A model generated the notes under the pieces. The model was not told the origin of the DNA. It did not search any database and worked only from the letters and a program-made list of their open reading frames with translations. Positions 1 to 7,982 of a stretch of 19,377 bases of DNA are shown piece by piece (position 1 is the first letter of the stretch; every line of letters begins with the position of its first letter). The position numbers and the translations under genes are program-made. The DNA comes from an uncultured Chitinophagaceae bacterium. Its GTDB lineage: Bacteria; Bacteroidota; Bacteroidia; Chitinophagales; Chitinophagaceae. The DNA is taken from assembly GCA_946885665.1 (NCBI GenBank), contig CAMPGT010000041.1:1-19377 (forward strand), given 5' to 3'.

Positions 1-376
1 GCTGTACATAATCGCTGGTGATGTAAAAATCCATTGAGGCCGGCAAAGGGTTTTCATCCAGCAGTTCCGAAAAATCGTCCTCTCCCTGCGACAGCCAACG
101 CTTCTTCGCGGTTTCTTTATCTACGTATTCAACTGATTTTGTATAAGGTTTGGCGGCTATGTAACTCTTCAGTGAATCTATTTCCTGTTGTGGAACATTA
201 TCTCTCAGGTACACCTGCACCTGTACCTGCTCTTTCAGGTGATCGATGTAATGGCTGGCATTGAGCAGCACCCACCCAAATATTCCTACAAAAAATAACA
301 CAATGGATACGCCGATTATGGCCATAAAGTAAGAGGGCTTGGAACGTTTGGCCGAGGCTTTTCCAATCTGCACCAT
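1..376 (-). CDS. ftsX: Cell division protein FtsX, ABC transporter permease (partial, N-terminal 125 residues)
   Basis: This CDS runs off the left edge, so only the first 125 codons are present. It starts at ATG 376-374 and reads open to position 1. Residues 1-16 are basic and cytoplasmic (MVQIGKASAKRSKPSYF). Residues about 17-38 form the first transmembrane helix. Residues about 40-125 are the start of the large extracellular domain, with a V-x-V-x-V-Y-L strand at 51-57 and an ENPLPAS motif at 108-114, both usual in FtsX. FtsX pairs with the ATPase FtsE and, in well-studied bacteria, controls peptidoglycan hydrolases at the division site. ATG 376 is the natural start: an in-frame stop lies about 11 codons upstream, the Bacteroidota homologues I recall begin with a similar basic stretch, and a promoter-like box sits just upstream (397-404). 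The gene is divergent from leuS. Family call is firm; function in this organism is inferred. Confidence 0.88.
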   Translation of the reverse strand, partial: MVQIGKASAKRSKPSYFMAIIGVSIVLFFVGIFGWVLLNASHYIDHLKEQVQVQVYLRDNVPQQEIDSLKSYIAAKPYTKSVEYVDKETAKKRWLSQGEDDFSELLDENPLPASMDFYITSDYVQ

Positions 377-396
377 AATGGATTTTTTTAGATGGT

Positions 397-429
397 CAAA
401 AGTAGTTAATTATCTTATGTTTGCACAAA
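397..429 (-). promoter_or_regulatory. Bacteroidota-type promoter for ftsX
   Basis: Read on the minus strand, TACTTTTG (404-397) matches the Bacteroidetes -7 consensus TAnnTTTG. A TTTG at 429-426 lies 21 bp upstream of it and fits the -33 element. Transcription would start about 15 bp before the ftsX ATG at 376. Both elements match well, but no start site has been mapped. Confidence 0.55.
416..423 (+). promoter_or_regulatory. -7 box (TATGTTTG) of the leuS promoter
   Basis: TATGTTTG fits the TAnnTTTG consensus exactly and is followed by C, also favoured. No clear TTTG -33 element is seen about 20 bp upstream; that area holds a T7 run (383-389). Transcription would begin near 430, leaving a leader of roughly 14 nt before ATG 444. 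The box lies inside the 21-bp spacer of the ftsX promoter, so the two divergent promoters interleave. It also argues against starting leuS at 339 or 417. Confidence 0.5.
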
Positions 430-443
430 TCGATGATCGCTAC

Positions 444-3194
444 ATGGAATATGTTTTCAGGGAGATAGAAAGAAAATGGAGAGAACAATGGATTAAAACA
501 AATGCCTACCGGGTTTCGAACGATTTAAATAAGCCGAAGTGCTATGTTCTTGATATGTTTCCCTATCCGAGCGGCGCGGGCCTGCATGTCGGTCATCCGC
601 TTGGTTATATAGCCTCGGATATTTACGCCCGCTATAAAAGATCGAAAGGATTCAATGTGCTGCACCCTATGGGCTATGACAGCTTCGGGCTCCCTGCCGA
701 ACAATATGCGCTCGAAACGGGCCAGCATCCGGCCGTTACCACCGCAAACAATATCATCACATTTCGTGACCAGCTTGAGAAGATTGGCTTCAGCTTCGAC
801 TGGAGCAGGGAGGTGCGCACGAGCGATCCTTCCTATTATAAATGGACGCAGTGGATATTCCTGAAGCTGTTCAATAGCTGGTACAACCGCGAAACCAATC
901 GCGCCGAGCCCATCGACACCCTCATTCCGAAACTCCAGGACTTCGATAAGCTGTCAAAAAAAGAACAGGCGGATATCCTCATGAATTACCGGCTGGCTTA
1001 CAGCAGCTTTGGAGAAGTGAACTGGTGCGAGGCGCTGGGTACCGTTCTTGCCAACGACGAAGTGGTGAACGGTGTGAGCGAAAGGGGAGGATACCCCGTC
1101 GTGAAGAAAAAGCTGAGGCAATGGTACCTCCGCATTACCGAATACGCAGAACGATTGCTGGAAGGACTGAACAAGATCGAATTCAGCGAAGCGATGAAGG
1201 ATATGCAGACCAACTGGATCGGCAAATCCACCGGCGCCGAGATCGATTTTGAAGTAAAGATGGAATTTCCCCCGCTGGCGGGGGGGGTGCGAAGCGCCGG
1301 CGGTGGACAACAAACGGCAGCCACCAAATTAAAAGTCTATACTACCCGCCCCGATACCATATTCGGGGTCGACTTCATGGTAATAGCGCCCGAGCATGAG
1401 CTCGTCGAACAAATCACCACGCCCGGGCAAAAACAGGATGTTGATGAGTATATCGCCTTTGTGAAAAGCCGCAGCGAGCGCGAACGCATGGCCGAGAAAA
1501 AGATCAGCGGCGTTTTTACCGGCTCCTATGCACTCAATCCCTTCGATAACCGCGAAATCCCCATCTGGATCGCTGAATATGTTCTGGCCGGGTACGGAAC
1601 CGGCGCCATCATGGCAGTACCCTGCGGCGACGAGCGCGACCACAAATTTGCAACGCACTTCAACATACCCATCACCAATATTATCGGCAGCCACTACAAC
1701 GGAACCGAGGCCAACCCCACAAAAGAAGCGCTGCTGACCAACAGCGGTTTCCTGAACGGGGTGAAAATGACCGATGCAATGAACATTGTGGTGGAAAAAC
1801 TGGAAAAAGAAAACAAAGGGGTCCGCAAAACGAATTTCAAGATCCGTGATGCGGCGTTTAGCCGCCAGCGTTACTGGGGCGAGCCGTTTCCCATCAAATG
1901 GGTAGACGGCATAGCAGTGCCCCTCGATGAAAAAGAACTTCCCCTCGAACTTCCCAGAGTAGATACCTATTCATCCGGACCAGATGGCCAGGGCCCGCTG
2001 GCAAACATTCCGGAGTGGAATACCCGCCATCTGGAAACGAGCACCATGCCCGGTTATGCGGGCAGCCGTTGGTATTTCCTGCGCTACATGGATCCGCACA
2101 ACGCCGAAACGTTCTGCGACCGTAAAGCATCCGATTACTGGAACCAGGTTGACCTGTATGTTGGCGGCACCGAGCACGCCGTGGGCCACCTTCTTTACAG
2201 CCGCATGTGGACGAAATTTCTCTACGACCTCGGCTTCATTTCTTTCGATGAACCGTTCAGGAAGCTGGTGAACCAGGGCATGATACAGGGTTCAAGCAGG
2301 TTCGTGTATCGCATCCATGGCACCAACACTTTCGTGTCGCACGGCCTTAGATCAAATTATTCGACCGATGCCATTCATGTGGACGTGAATTTCGTGGATG
2401 GTGTTGAACTGGACATGGAGGCGTTTAAAAACTGGCGAGAGGAATTCAGTGACGCAAAATTCGTTCTTGAAGACGGGAAATATATTACGGGCACGGAAGC
2501 GGAAAAGATGAGCAAGAGCAAGTACAACACCGTGAACCCCGACCTGCTGGTGGAAAGATATGGCGCCGACACCTTCCGCATGTATGAAATGTTCCTGGGC
2601 CCGATAGAGATGAGCAAGCCCTGGGATACGAAAGGCATTGAAGGCGTGCACCGCTTCCTGAAAAAATTATGGAGATTGTTTTACGACGATGAAAAAGGAA
2701 AAATCTGGAACGAAGAAAAAGCTACTGATGCAGAATTGAAAGTGTTGCACCGCACCATCAAAAAAATAGAACCGGATTATCAAAGATGTTCTTTCAACAC
2801 CGGCGTGAGCACGTACATGATCACTGTTACCGACCTCACCGATCTCAAGTGCCACAAAACAGATATCCACGGGCAGTTAATTATTCTTCTTTGCCCCTAT
2901 GCGCCGCACATCACGGAAGAACTTTGGCACCTGCTGGGATACGAAGGCTCCATCCTTGACGCCGAATTTCCGAAACTGAACATGAAATATCTCGTCGAAA
3001 CGGCGTACACCTACCCGGTTTCTGTGAACGGGAAAAAACGCGCAGAGATAAAATTCGACCTTAACCTTTCTAAGGAAGAAATAGAACGGAACGTGCTGGA
3101 AGATGTGCACATCAAAAAATGGACAGAGGGCCAATCGTTTCAAAAGCTCATCTACATTCCCGGGAAGATGATCAACGTGGTGGTTAAAAAGTAG
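444..3194 (+). CDS. leuS: Leucyl-tRNA synthetase (class Ia aminoacyl-tRNA synthetase), 916 aa
   Basis: LeuRS charges tRNA-Leu with leucine in the cytoplasm and hydrolyses mischarged products. The class I signature PYPSGAGLHVGH (HVGH at residues 48-51) and KMSKS (688-692) mark the Rossmann catalytic core. The CP1 editing domain carries the threonine-rich motif TTRPDT (300-305) and GTGAIMAVPCGDERD (385-399). The C-terminal part is the helical anticodon-binding domain (PYAPHITEELWHLLG) plus the short C-terminal domain. Length is usual for Bacteroidota. I chose ATG 444 (MEYVFREIERKW), where homologues begin; the reading frame is open back to 339, but that stretch overlaps ftsX and the promoter. 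Oddity: residues about 274-293 (1263-1322) look like an in-frame insertion of a GC-rich palindromic element just before the editing motif. The 3' end overlaps the convergent gene at 3184 by 11 bp. Confidence 0.96.
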   Translation: MEYVFREIERKWREQWIKTNAYRVSNDLNKPKCYVLDMFPYPSGAGLHVGHPLGYIASDIYARYKRSKGFNVLHPMGYDSFGLPAEQYALETGQHPAVTTANNIITFRDQLEKIGFSFDWSREVRTSDPSYYKWTQWIFLKLFNSWYNRETNRAEPIDTLIPKLQDFDKLSKKEQADILMNYRLAYSSFGEVNWCEALGTVLANDEVVNGVSERGGYPVVKKKLRQWYLRITEYAERLLEGLNKIEFSEAMKDMQTNWIGKSTGAEIDFEVKMEFPPLAGGVRSAGGGQQTAATKLKVYTTRPDTIFGVDFMVIAPEHELVEQITTPGQKQDVDEYIAFVKSRSERERMAEKKISGVFTGSYALNPFDNREIPIWIAEYVLAGYGTGAIMAVPCGDERDHKFATHFNIPITNIIGSHYNGTEANPTKEALLTNSGFLNGVKMTDAMNIVVEKLEKENKGVRKTNFKIRDAAFSRQRYWGEPFPIKWVDGIAVPLDEKELPLELPRVDTYSSGPDGQGPLANIPEWNTRHLETSTMPGYAGSRWYFLRYMDPHNAETFCDRKASDYWNQVDLYVGGTEHAVGHLLYSRMWTKFLYDLGFISFDEPFRKLVNQGMIQGSSRFVYRIHGTNTFVSHGLRSNYSTDAIHVDVNFVDGVELDMEAFKNWREEFSDAKFVLEDGKYITGTEAEKMSKSKYNTVNPDLLVERYGADTFRMYEMFLGPIEMSKPWDTKGIEGVHRFLKKLWRLFYDDEKGKIWNEEKATDAELKVLHRTIKKIEPDYQRCSFNTGVSTYMITVTDLTDLKCHKTDIHGQLIILLCPYAPHITEELWHLLGYEGSILDAEFPKLNMKYLVETAYTYPVSVNGKKRAEIKFDLNLSKEEIERNVLEDVHIKKWTEGQSFQKLIYIPGKMINVVVKK
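1263..1325 (+). repeat. REP-like palindromic element inserted in frame within leuS
   Basis: CCCCCG (1269-1274) pairs with CGGGGG (1279-1284) around a CTGG loop. A second small hairpin, GCG-AAG-CGC, follows near 1289-1297, and GGTGG (1302-1306) pairs with CCACC (1321-1325). The stretch encodes PPLAGGVRSAGGG, a low-complexity peptide foreign to LeuRS, placed between the strand ending EIDFEVK and the strand KLKVYTTRPDT. From memory, GC-rich palindromes translating as PPLAGG...GGG recur in Bacteroidota genomes. No second copy is visible in this window, so the repeat status is inferred. Confidence 0.5.
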
Positions 3195-4209
3195 GGCAGA
3201 AGGATTGCCGCCTGTCGCCGTTGTATTCATTATAGAATCCATCGTTGATCAGTGCGAATTCAAAAGCGCCCCGCCCGTTGTTGTACTGTTTCAGCGATGA
3301 CACCGTTGCGTCATAGCTGAACATCAGCTTTATATTTTTCCATTGATAGCCGATAACAGGAATAACGGCATCGCCCGGGCGGAAGTACAATCCGCCGATC
3401 AACTGCGATTCGCCATCGCCCGACAAATTATATTGAAGGTTTCCGCCGCCCACAATCTCGGATGACTTTGCCTGCTGGCTGTAATAAGCCATGCCGTTGA
3501 TGATCAGCTCGTCGCTCATTTTGTAACTCACGTTGGCGAAGGCGTTGTATCGCATGGGAATGCGGTTGTCTACTCCGGTAGAGTCGGGAGAGAAGAAGGA
3601 TTCGCGGGGGCGGTTAAGGTGCAATACAGAAATGCCACCGTTCATATACAGCTCGTTGCTGGGGAAAAAGGCATAGTTGAGCCCGGTCTGCACATCGAAA
3701 TAGCTGATGTTCGGGTTGTCGAGAAAGACGCTGGTGGGTAGCTGCTTGTCAAAAAATTTCCCGTCGAACTGGTCGGGGAATTTGAGATCGGTGGCGTTGA
3801 TGCGTTTGTTCGACCAACCCACGTTGAAACCGAAGGACAGCAGATGCGCCGTTGCGATCATCTGGTGATAACCTATCGAGGCGTACACCTTTGTTGAGGT
3901 GAGCGATCCCGAGCCTGCAACGTCGCGCAGTATTACGCCACCGATGCCGGCCCATCCTGTTTCGATCCTGTCGCGAAATATCTGCGCATCACCCCAAATG
4001 CTCATTGTTTTATAGGGTGTGCTCATAATGCTCGACCACTGGTTCCGGTAGTTGGCGCCCACGCGGTAATCGGCTTCGGGAATAAATCCCGTGTTGGCGG
4101 GGTTGGTGGTTAGCGGTGAGTTGAACCATTGTGAAAAATGCAGATCCTGCGCCTGGCCGCAAGCAGCAGCGATCATCAACAACCCCACGATCTGTAATCT
4201 TCTCAGCAT
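3184..4209 (-). CDS. PorP/SprF family type IX secretion system outer-membrane protein, 341 aa
   Basis: A signal peptide covers residues 1 to about 20 (MLRRLQIVGLLMIAAACGQAQ). The mature protein opens with DLHFSQWFNSPLTTNPANTGF, the hallmark start of the PorP/SprF family (xFSQ...PLxxNPAxxG). The rest alternates amphipathic strands, as expected of an outer-membrane beta-barrel, and ends with a conserved segment around FSYDATVSSLKQYNNGRGAFE. Family members sit in the outer membrane; some are core T9SS parts (PorP), while SprF-like ones help secrete or anchor one partner protein carrying a type B sorting domain. The gene starts 10 bp after the stop of exactly such a protein, so I favour the dedicated SprF-like partner role. 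Its stop overlaps the 3' end of leuS by 11 bp, leaving no room for a terminator. Family call is firm; pairing is inferred from context. Confidence 0.9.
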   Translation of the reverse strand: MLRRLQIVGLLMIAAACGQAQDLHFSQWFNSPLTTNPANTGFIPEADYRVGANYRNQWSSIMSTPYKTMSIWGDAQIFRDRIETGWAGIGGVILRDVAGSGSLTSTKVYASIGYHQMIATAHLLSFGFNVGWSNKRINATDLKFPDQFDGKFFDKQLPTSVFLDNPNISYFDVQTGLNYAFFPSNELYMNGGISVLHLNRPRESFFSPDSTGVDNRIPMRYNAFANVSYKMSDELIINGMAYYSQQAKSSEIVGGGNLQYNLSGDGESQLIGGLYFRPGDAVIPVIGYQWKNIKLMFSYDATVSSLKQYNNGRGAFEFALINDGFYNEYNGDRRQSFCPTF

Positions 4210-4219
4210 TTTTTATTTT

Positions 4220-7200
4220 TTATCGGATCAACGTTATGTCGCCCGTTCTCCTCGTTTGGGTTCCGTCAACAAATTGTACATCCAGTGTGTACTGGTACAC
4301 GTCAACCGGTTGTGGTTGTCCCTTGAACGTTCCGTCCCATGCACCGCGCCTGTCGTTGGTTTCAAACACCACCTGTCCCCACCGGTTATAAATCTTCCAT
4401 ATCATTTTGGCTATTCCGAATCCTTCCACTTTTATAACGCTGTTCCTTCCGAATTTGCCCGGAGTAAAGGCATTCGGAACATCGAGCAGTGGCAGGATGT
4501 CGGCTTTTACTTCGTGGCACGCCGTGTCGGTACAGCCAAATTGATTATACGTAACCAGGCATGCATTGTAGGTGCCTGTTTGATTATATTGGTGCAAGGT
4601 AGTATCCCTGGTGGTCTTTACAGTTGAGTCGCCATCGCCGAACAGCCATTTGTATTTTACGCCGCCCGATGAGAGGTTGGTAAAAATGACGGGTTTATTT
4701 TGAACGGGTACCACGGGCGTATGAGAGAATTCAGCGGTGGGCTTCGAGGACACAATGATGGTCATTGTGGTGTCGTCAATAATGTTACACGTGCCTGAGT
4801 CAATGGCGATCATGTGAACACGGTAGGTGCCCGGGTCGTTATAATTGTGTACTGGGTTCACATCGTTTGAGTGTGCCGAACCATCACCAAAATCCCATTC
4901 AAAAGTCCGGCCAGCCAGCGAAGTGTTGGTGAATATTGCGGTGTAAGGGGCACAACCGGTGGGAGGTGTTTCAAAGCGCGCCTCTACCAATGGGTTCACA
5001 AATAACTGCATGGAATCGGTTTCCGGCGAGTTACAATACCCCGGATCCACGAGATGCAGCTTTACCCAATATGTTCCGGGGCTGGAATAATAATGTCTTG
5101 TTTTTCCCACACCAGTGTACGCGGGGGGCGTTCCGTCGCCAAAATCCCATACAAAACTGGAGTCCGTAAACGGTCTTCCGTTATTTAACACTATTGAGGT
5201 GTTGTTGAATTCATAGAGCAGGTCGGTACACGGATCGAGTTTTTGTATGTCCATCGACATTTCAGCCTTATCGGAACCCACGCGCACGAACGTGTACGCC
5301 GTGTCGCGCTCGTTGCAGGAATTGAGATCAATGGCGATGAGCCTTACGCGGTACAGACCTACATTTTCAAAAGTGTGCACCACGCTGGCGCCGTCGGGCG
5401 CCTCGGTGGTGGTGTCCGGTGATCCGTCATCAAAGCTCCAGAGGTAACTCACTGCGTTACGTACGGTATCCTCGAGTGTAACGGTAAAAGGCGCACACCC
5501 CAGCGAATCGCGCACGCCGTTGACGGTGGGCCTCGGACCCGAGGCAACACCTGCAAAATTGAACGCCATCTTCACTGCTGCCAGGTTGCAGGCCTCCGAC
5601 CCGTTTACCGGCCCCACCACGCCGGGCGTTGTAGGGAACCTGGCGCCGCCGCCACAATTGGCGCAGATGGCCTGGTAGATCACGCCCTGCTGGTCATAGC
5701 GGCTGGTACCGCCGTCAACGTGCTCGCCTGTGGCCCCGCCGGTTTGGCCAAAGAAACTGCCGTACATGAGCGCGGAAGCGTTTTTCTGTATAACGATAAA
5801 GTAAAAATCCTGGTTATCGGTGCTGCTTTTCACTGCGTCTCCCGTTACCGGCATGCCTCTTACCCCTGCCTGGTCGAACGGGTCATTTTTGCTGGTGGTG
5901 ATCCAACCGCCCCAGCCCGATATGTAAACGTTCTCGCACCGGTCTACCAGGAAGGCCACGGGCGACATGTTCGGCTTGGTGGAACCGCTTCCAAATACGG
6001 TCGAGTATACAAAATCCGAGAGGTCGGGTTTTAATTTCGCGACAAACTGGGATGACCCGGCGTTACTATAGGTGGCATTTCGAACGGGCCATGCGCCGCC
6101 GCGCGACACCCCCATCACGTAGGGAAATCCCTTCCGGTCGAACTTCAGCCCGTAAATAATATCTGCATTGGGCGTACCGAGATACACCGATTTTCTAAGA
6201 ACGGTTCCATCGTTGGAGATCCAGGATACAAAGGCGTCGGTTTGCCCTCCCTTGAAGCCTGTGCCCATTGGGCCCGTGCCGGCCTTCGGAAAGGCCCCTT
6301 TATCGTTCTCACTACCGGTTGTGGTGCCGCCGCCAACATAGATATCCCGCGTGAGCGGATCCAACTCAAGTACAAAAGCCCCATCTTCACCGGGTCCTCC
6401 CAGGAAAGAGGCCCAGATAATGCCATTACATGATGGATTTATTTTCATGACCACTCCATCCTGCTTGCCGCCCAGCGTTTTTTGGAAAGCAGTGGCGGTC
6501 GTTACCGGAAAATCTGTAGACTGTGTTTGTGCGGCCACGTAAATATTTCCGCCGGGATCGAGGATCACCTCGCTTCGCGAATCATCACCGTAGTTCCTGA
6601 TCAGCGTGGTGTGCGAATAGTTCCTCGATAACTGTATATCCTCGATGTTGACTCCGTCGAGCTGGCCGCCGCCGATCTTCAACGAGCCGATGATGCCGGT
6701 GCCGCTGGCATTGAGCTTCGTTACCACGATGTCGCAATTCGTGCCCGCATATTCATATCCACGGGTGTCGGGATAATCGGTTGAATAGCTCCTGCCCATC
6801 ACGACAAGGTTGCCCGCGGCGTCGCTGAAAAGACTGTGCGGGTATTCATTATTCGCGCCGCCGATATAAGTCGCATATAATCTTTGCGAACCGTTGGCAC
6901 TGAATTTCATGATACCGATGTCGGTGCCGAGTTCACCGTTTCTGCCGCCCATAAAATGGGCCTGGAAGGCGCCGGTCGTGGTCGGAAAGCCGTCAGCGAA
7001 AACGATTCCCCCCGAAAACAGGGTGCCATCGGGCCCGGGTGTAGCGGTGAACCCATATTGGTTGGCGGGACTTCCTGTAAATGAAACGAAGATCAGCGAC
7101 GGATCGATGACCAGCGTCGTGTTCTTCGAATACTCGCCCAATTTGAACCTGACGGTATTGTTTGAAGTAATCTCGTATTTGCATTCGATCTTCTTCCTGC

Positions 7201-7906
7201 CCTTTAAGTCGTCGGGCTGAAAACTATAAGGATACAGTTCCTTTACGTCGCCCACCGATGTTCTGATGATGAGCTCATTATTTTTGATGGATAATTTATC
7301 CTGCCCGGTATATTTCATCACGATTTTCGACGGGTCGCCGCCCGGACGAATGATAAGGTCGTACTTCAGCTTTTCGGCTTCTGAATAATACCGCAGGTCG
7401 ATGTTCGGATAGATATTTTTATAAACGACGGCATTAAAAATGCGTGCATTGCTCACCCATTTCGAGCGGTCGTTGCCGAGGAAATAATTATTGAACGACT
7501 GAACCTGTTTTTCAGGCACCACTTCGGGGTTTTGATTGGCGCCTTCAAATTCTACTTTGTATGCGTGCGAACGCAGCACACTGCCCGTTTTCGTAAGGCT
7601 GTTATCGATCACGCGTCCCGAAAGGTCCTTGCTGTAATCTATCTTCTTATTTTTTTTCGACGAACCTTCTTCGTGTTCATGACTGCCCATGAAAAGCGAA
7701 AGATCTTTTGGATGGTGCAGCAAAACAGTGAACCCATTCTTCTGCAAAAAAAATGCACCTGAACCAAGCTCTCCTTTAAAGTCAACGGAATCGGTCCACT
7801 GGCCTTTGTTCTCTATGAATTCGAAAGAGGAAGGGCCGGTTTGCGCGGATGACCGGGCAGAGATCACCATGAGAATCCCTACAAGGAATACGCTAACTCT
7901 ACTCAA
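4220..7906 (-). CDS. Secreted SBBP/PKD-repeat protein with T9SS type B (gliding-motility-type) C-terminal domain, 1228 aa
   Basis: A large surface protein. Residues 1-22 are a signal peptide ending SSAQ. Residues about 28-260 resemble the N-terminal domain seen in many Bacteroidota SBBP proteins (FIENKGQW motif, later IDLRYYSE and VIDPSLIF). Residues about 265-775 hold SBBP-type beta-propeller repeats with recurring DPxGNIYVAAxT and YLGG blocks. Four PKD domains follow (about 790-1135), marked by WSFDDGS, WDFGDGT, WDFGDGS and WLFGDGD. Residues about 1138-1228 form the type B sorting domain, from VPNAFTPG through IYNRWGQVVFE to the terminal GDITLIR. The start is TTG 7906-7904: a stop lies eight codons upstream and the next ATG would destroy the signal peptide. 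The PorP/SprF gene follows after 10 bp and is the likely secretion or anchoring partner. Ligand unknown; roles such as adhesion or gliding are guesses. Confidence 0.88.
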   Translation of the reverse strand: MSRVSVFLVGILMVISARSSAQTGPSSFEFIENKGQWTDSVDFKGELGSGAFFLQKNGFTVLLHHPKDLSLFMGSHEHEEGSSKKNKKIDYSKDLSGRVIDNSLTKTGSVLRSHAYKVEFEGANQNPEVVPEKQVQSFNNYFLGNDRSKWVSNARIFNAVVYKNIYPNIDLRYYSEAEKLKYDLIIRPGGDPSKIVMKYTGQDKLSIKNNELIIRTSVGDVKELYPYSFQPDDLKGRKKIECKYEITSNNTVRFKLGEYSKNTTLVIDPSLIFVSFTGSPANQYGFTATPGPDGTLFSGGIVFADGFPTTTGAFQAHFMGGRNGELGTDIGIMKFSANGSQRLYATYIGGANNEYPHSLFSDAAGNLVVMGRSYSTDYPDTRGYEYAGTNCDIVVTKLNASGTGIIGSLKIGGGQLDGVNIEDIQLSRNYSHTTLIRNYGDDSRSEVILDPGGNIYVAAQTQSTDFPVTTATAFQKTLGGKQDGVVMKINPSCNGIIWASFLGGPGEDGAFVLELDPLTRDIYVGGGTTTGSENDKGAFPKAGTGPMGTGFKGGQTDAFVSWISNDGTVLRKSVYLGTPNADIIYGLKFDRKGFPYVMGVSRGGAWPVRNATYSNAGSSQFVAKLKPDLSDFVYSTVFGSGSTKPNMSPVAFLVDRCENVYISGWGGWITTSKNDPFDQAGVRGMPVTGDAVKSSTDNQDFYFIVIQKNASALMYGSFFGQTGGATGEHVDGGTSRYDQQGVIYQAICANCGGGARFPTTPGVVGPVNGSEACNLAAVKMAFNFAGVASGPRPTVNGVRDSLGCAPFTVTLEDTVRNAVSYLWSFDDGSPDTTTEAPDGASVVHTFENVGLYRVRLIAIDLNSCNERDTAYTFVRVGSDKAEMSMDIQKLDPCTDLLYEFNNTSIVLNNGRPFTDSSFVWDFGDGTPPAYTGVGKTRHYYSSPGTYWVKLHLVDPGYCNSPETDSMQLFVNPLVEARFETPPTGCAPYTAIFTNTSLAGRTFEWDFGDGSAHSNDVNPVHNYNDPGTYRVHMIAIDSGTCNIIDDTTMTIIVSSKPTAEFSHTPVVPVQNKPVIFTNLSSGGVKYKWLFGDGDSTVKTTRDTTLHQYNQTGTYNACLVTYNQFGCTDTACHEVKADILPLLDVPNAFTPGKFGRNSVIKVEGFGIAKMIWKIYNRWGQVVFETNDRRGAWDGTFKGQPQPVDVYQYTLDVQFVDGTQTRRTGDITLIR

Positions 7907-7950
7907 TTTTTCTTTTTTACAATGTAATCAATTCGAACGTTAAATCCATG

Positions 7951-7978
7951 CAAATGTTAGCCGCACGGAGCATGCAAA
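7951..7978 (-). promoter_or_regulatory. Possible promoter of the type B surface protein gene
   Basis: On the minus strand TAACATTTG (7959-7951) resembles TAnnTTTG with one extra base, and TTTTG lies just upstream (7978-7974). The two TTTGCATG copies (CATGCAAA on the plus strand at 7948-7955 and 7971-7978) form a direct repeat with 23-bp period. The leader to the TTG start would be about 35-40 nt. The match is imperfect, so this is a candidate only. No convincing terminator for recG is seen in the same 76-bp gap. Confidence 0.3.
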
Positions 7979-7982
7979 ATAC

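Noticed and set aside
34..264. Plus-strand open frame of 76 codons at the left edge
   Set aside because: The minus strand encodes the FtsX N-terminus here; the plus frame has no motif.
339..443. N-terminal extension of LeuRS by 35 residues from ATG 339
   Set aside because: It overlaps the ftsX start and the promoter boxes, and the added residues do not resemble LeuRS; MEYVFREIERKW at 444 is the usual beginning.
4091..4627. Plus-strand open frame of 178 codons
   Set aside because: It spans the PorP/SprF start and the type B sorting domain on the other strand, with low-complexity composition and no recognisable motif; an antisense shadow.
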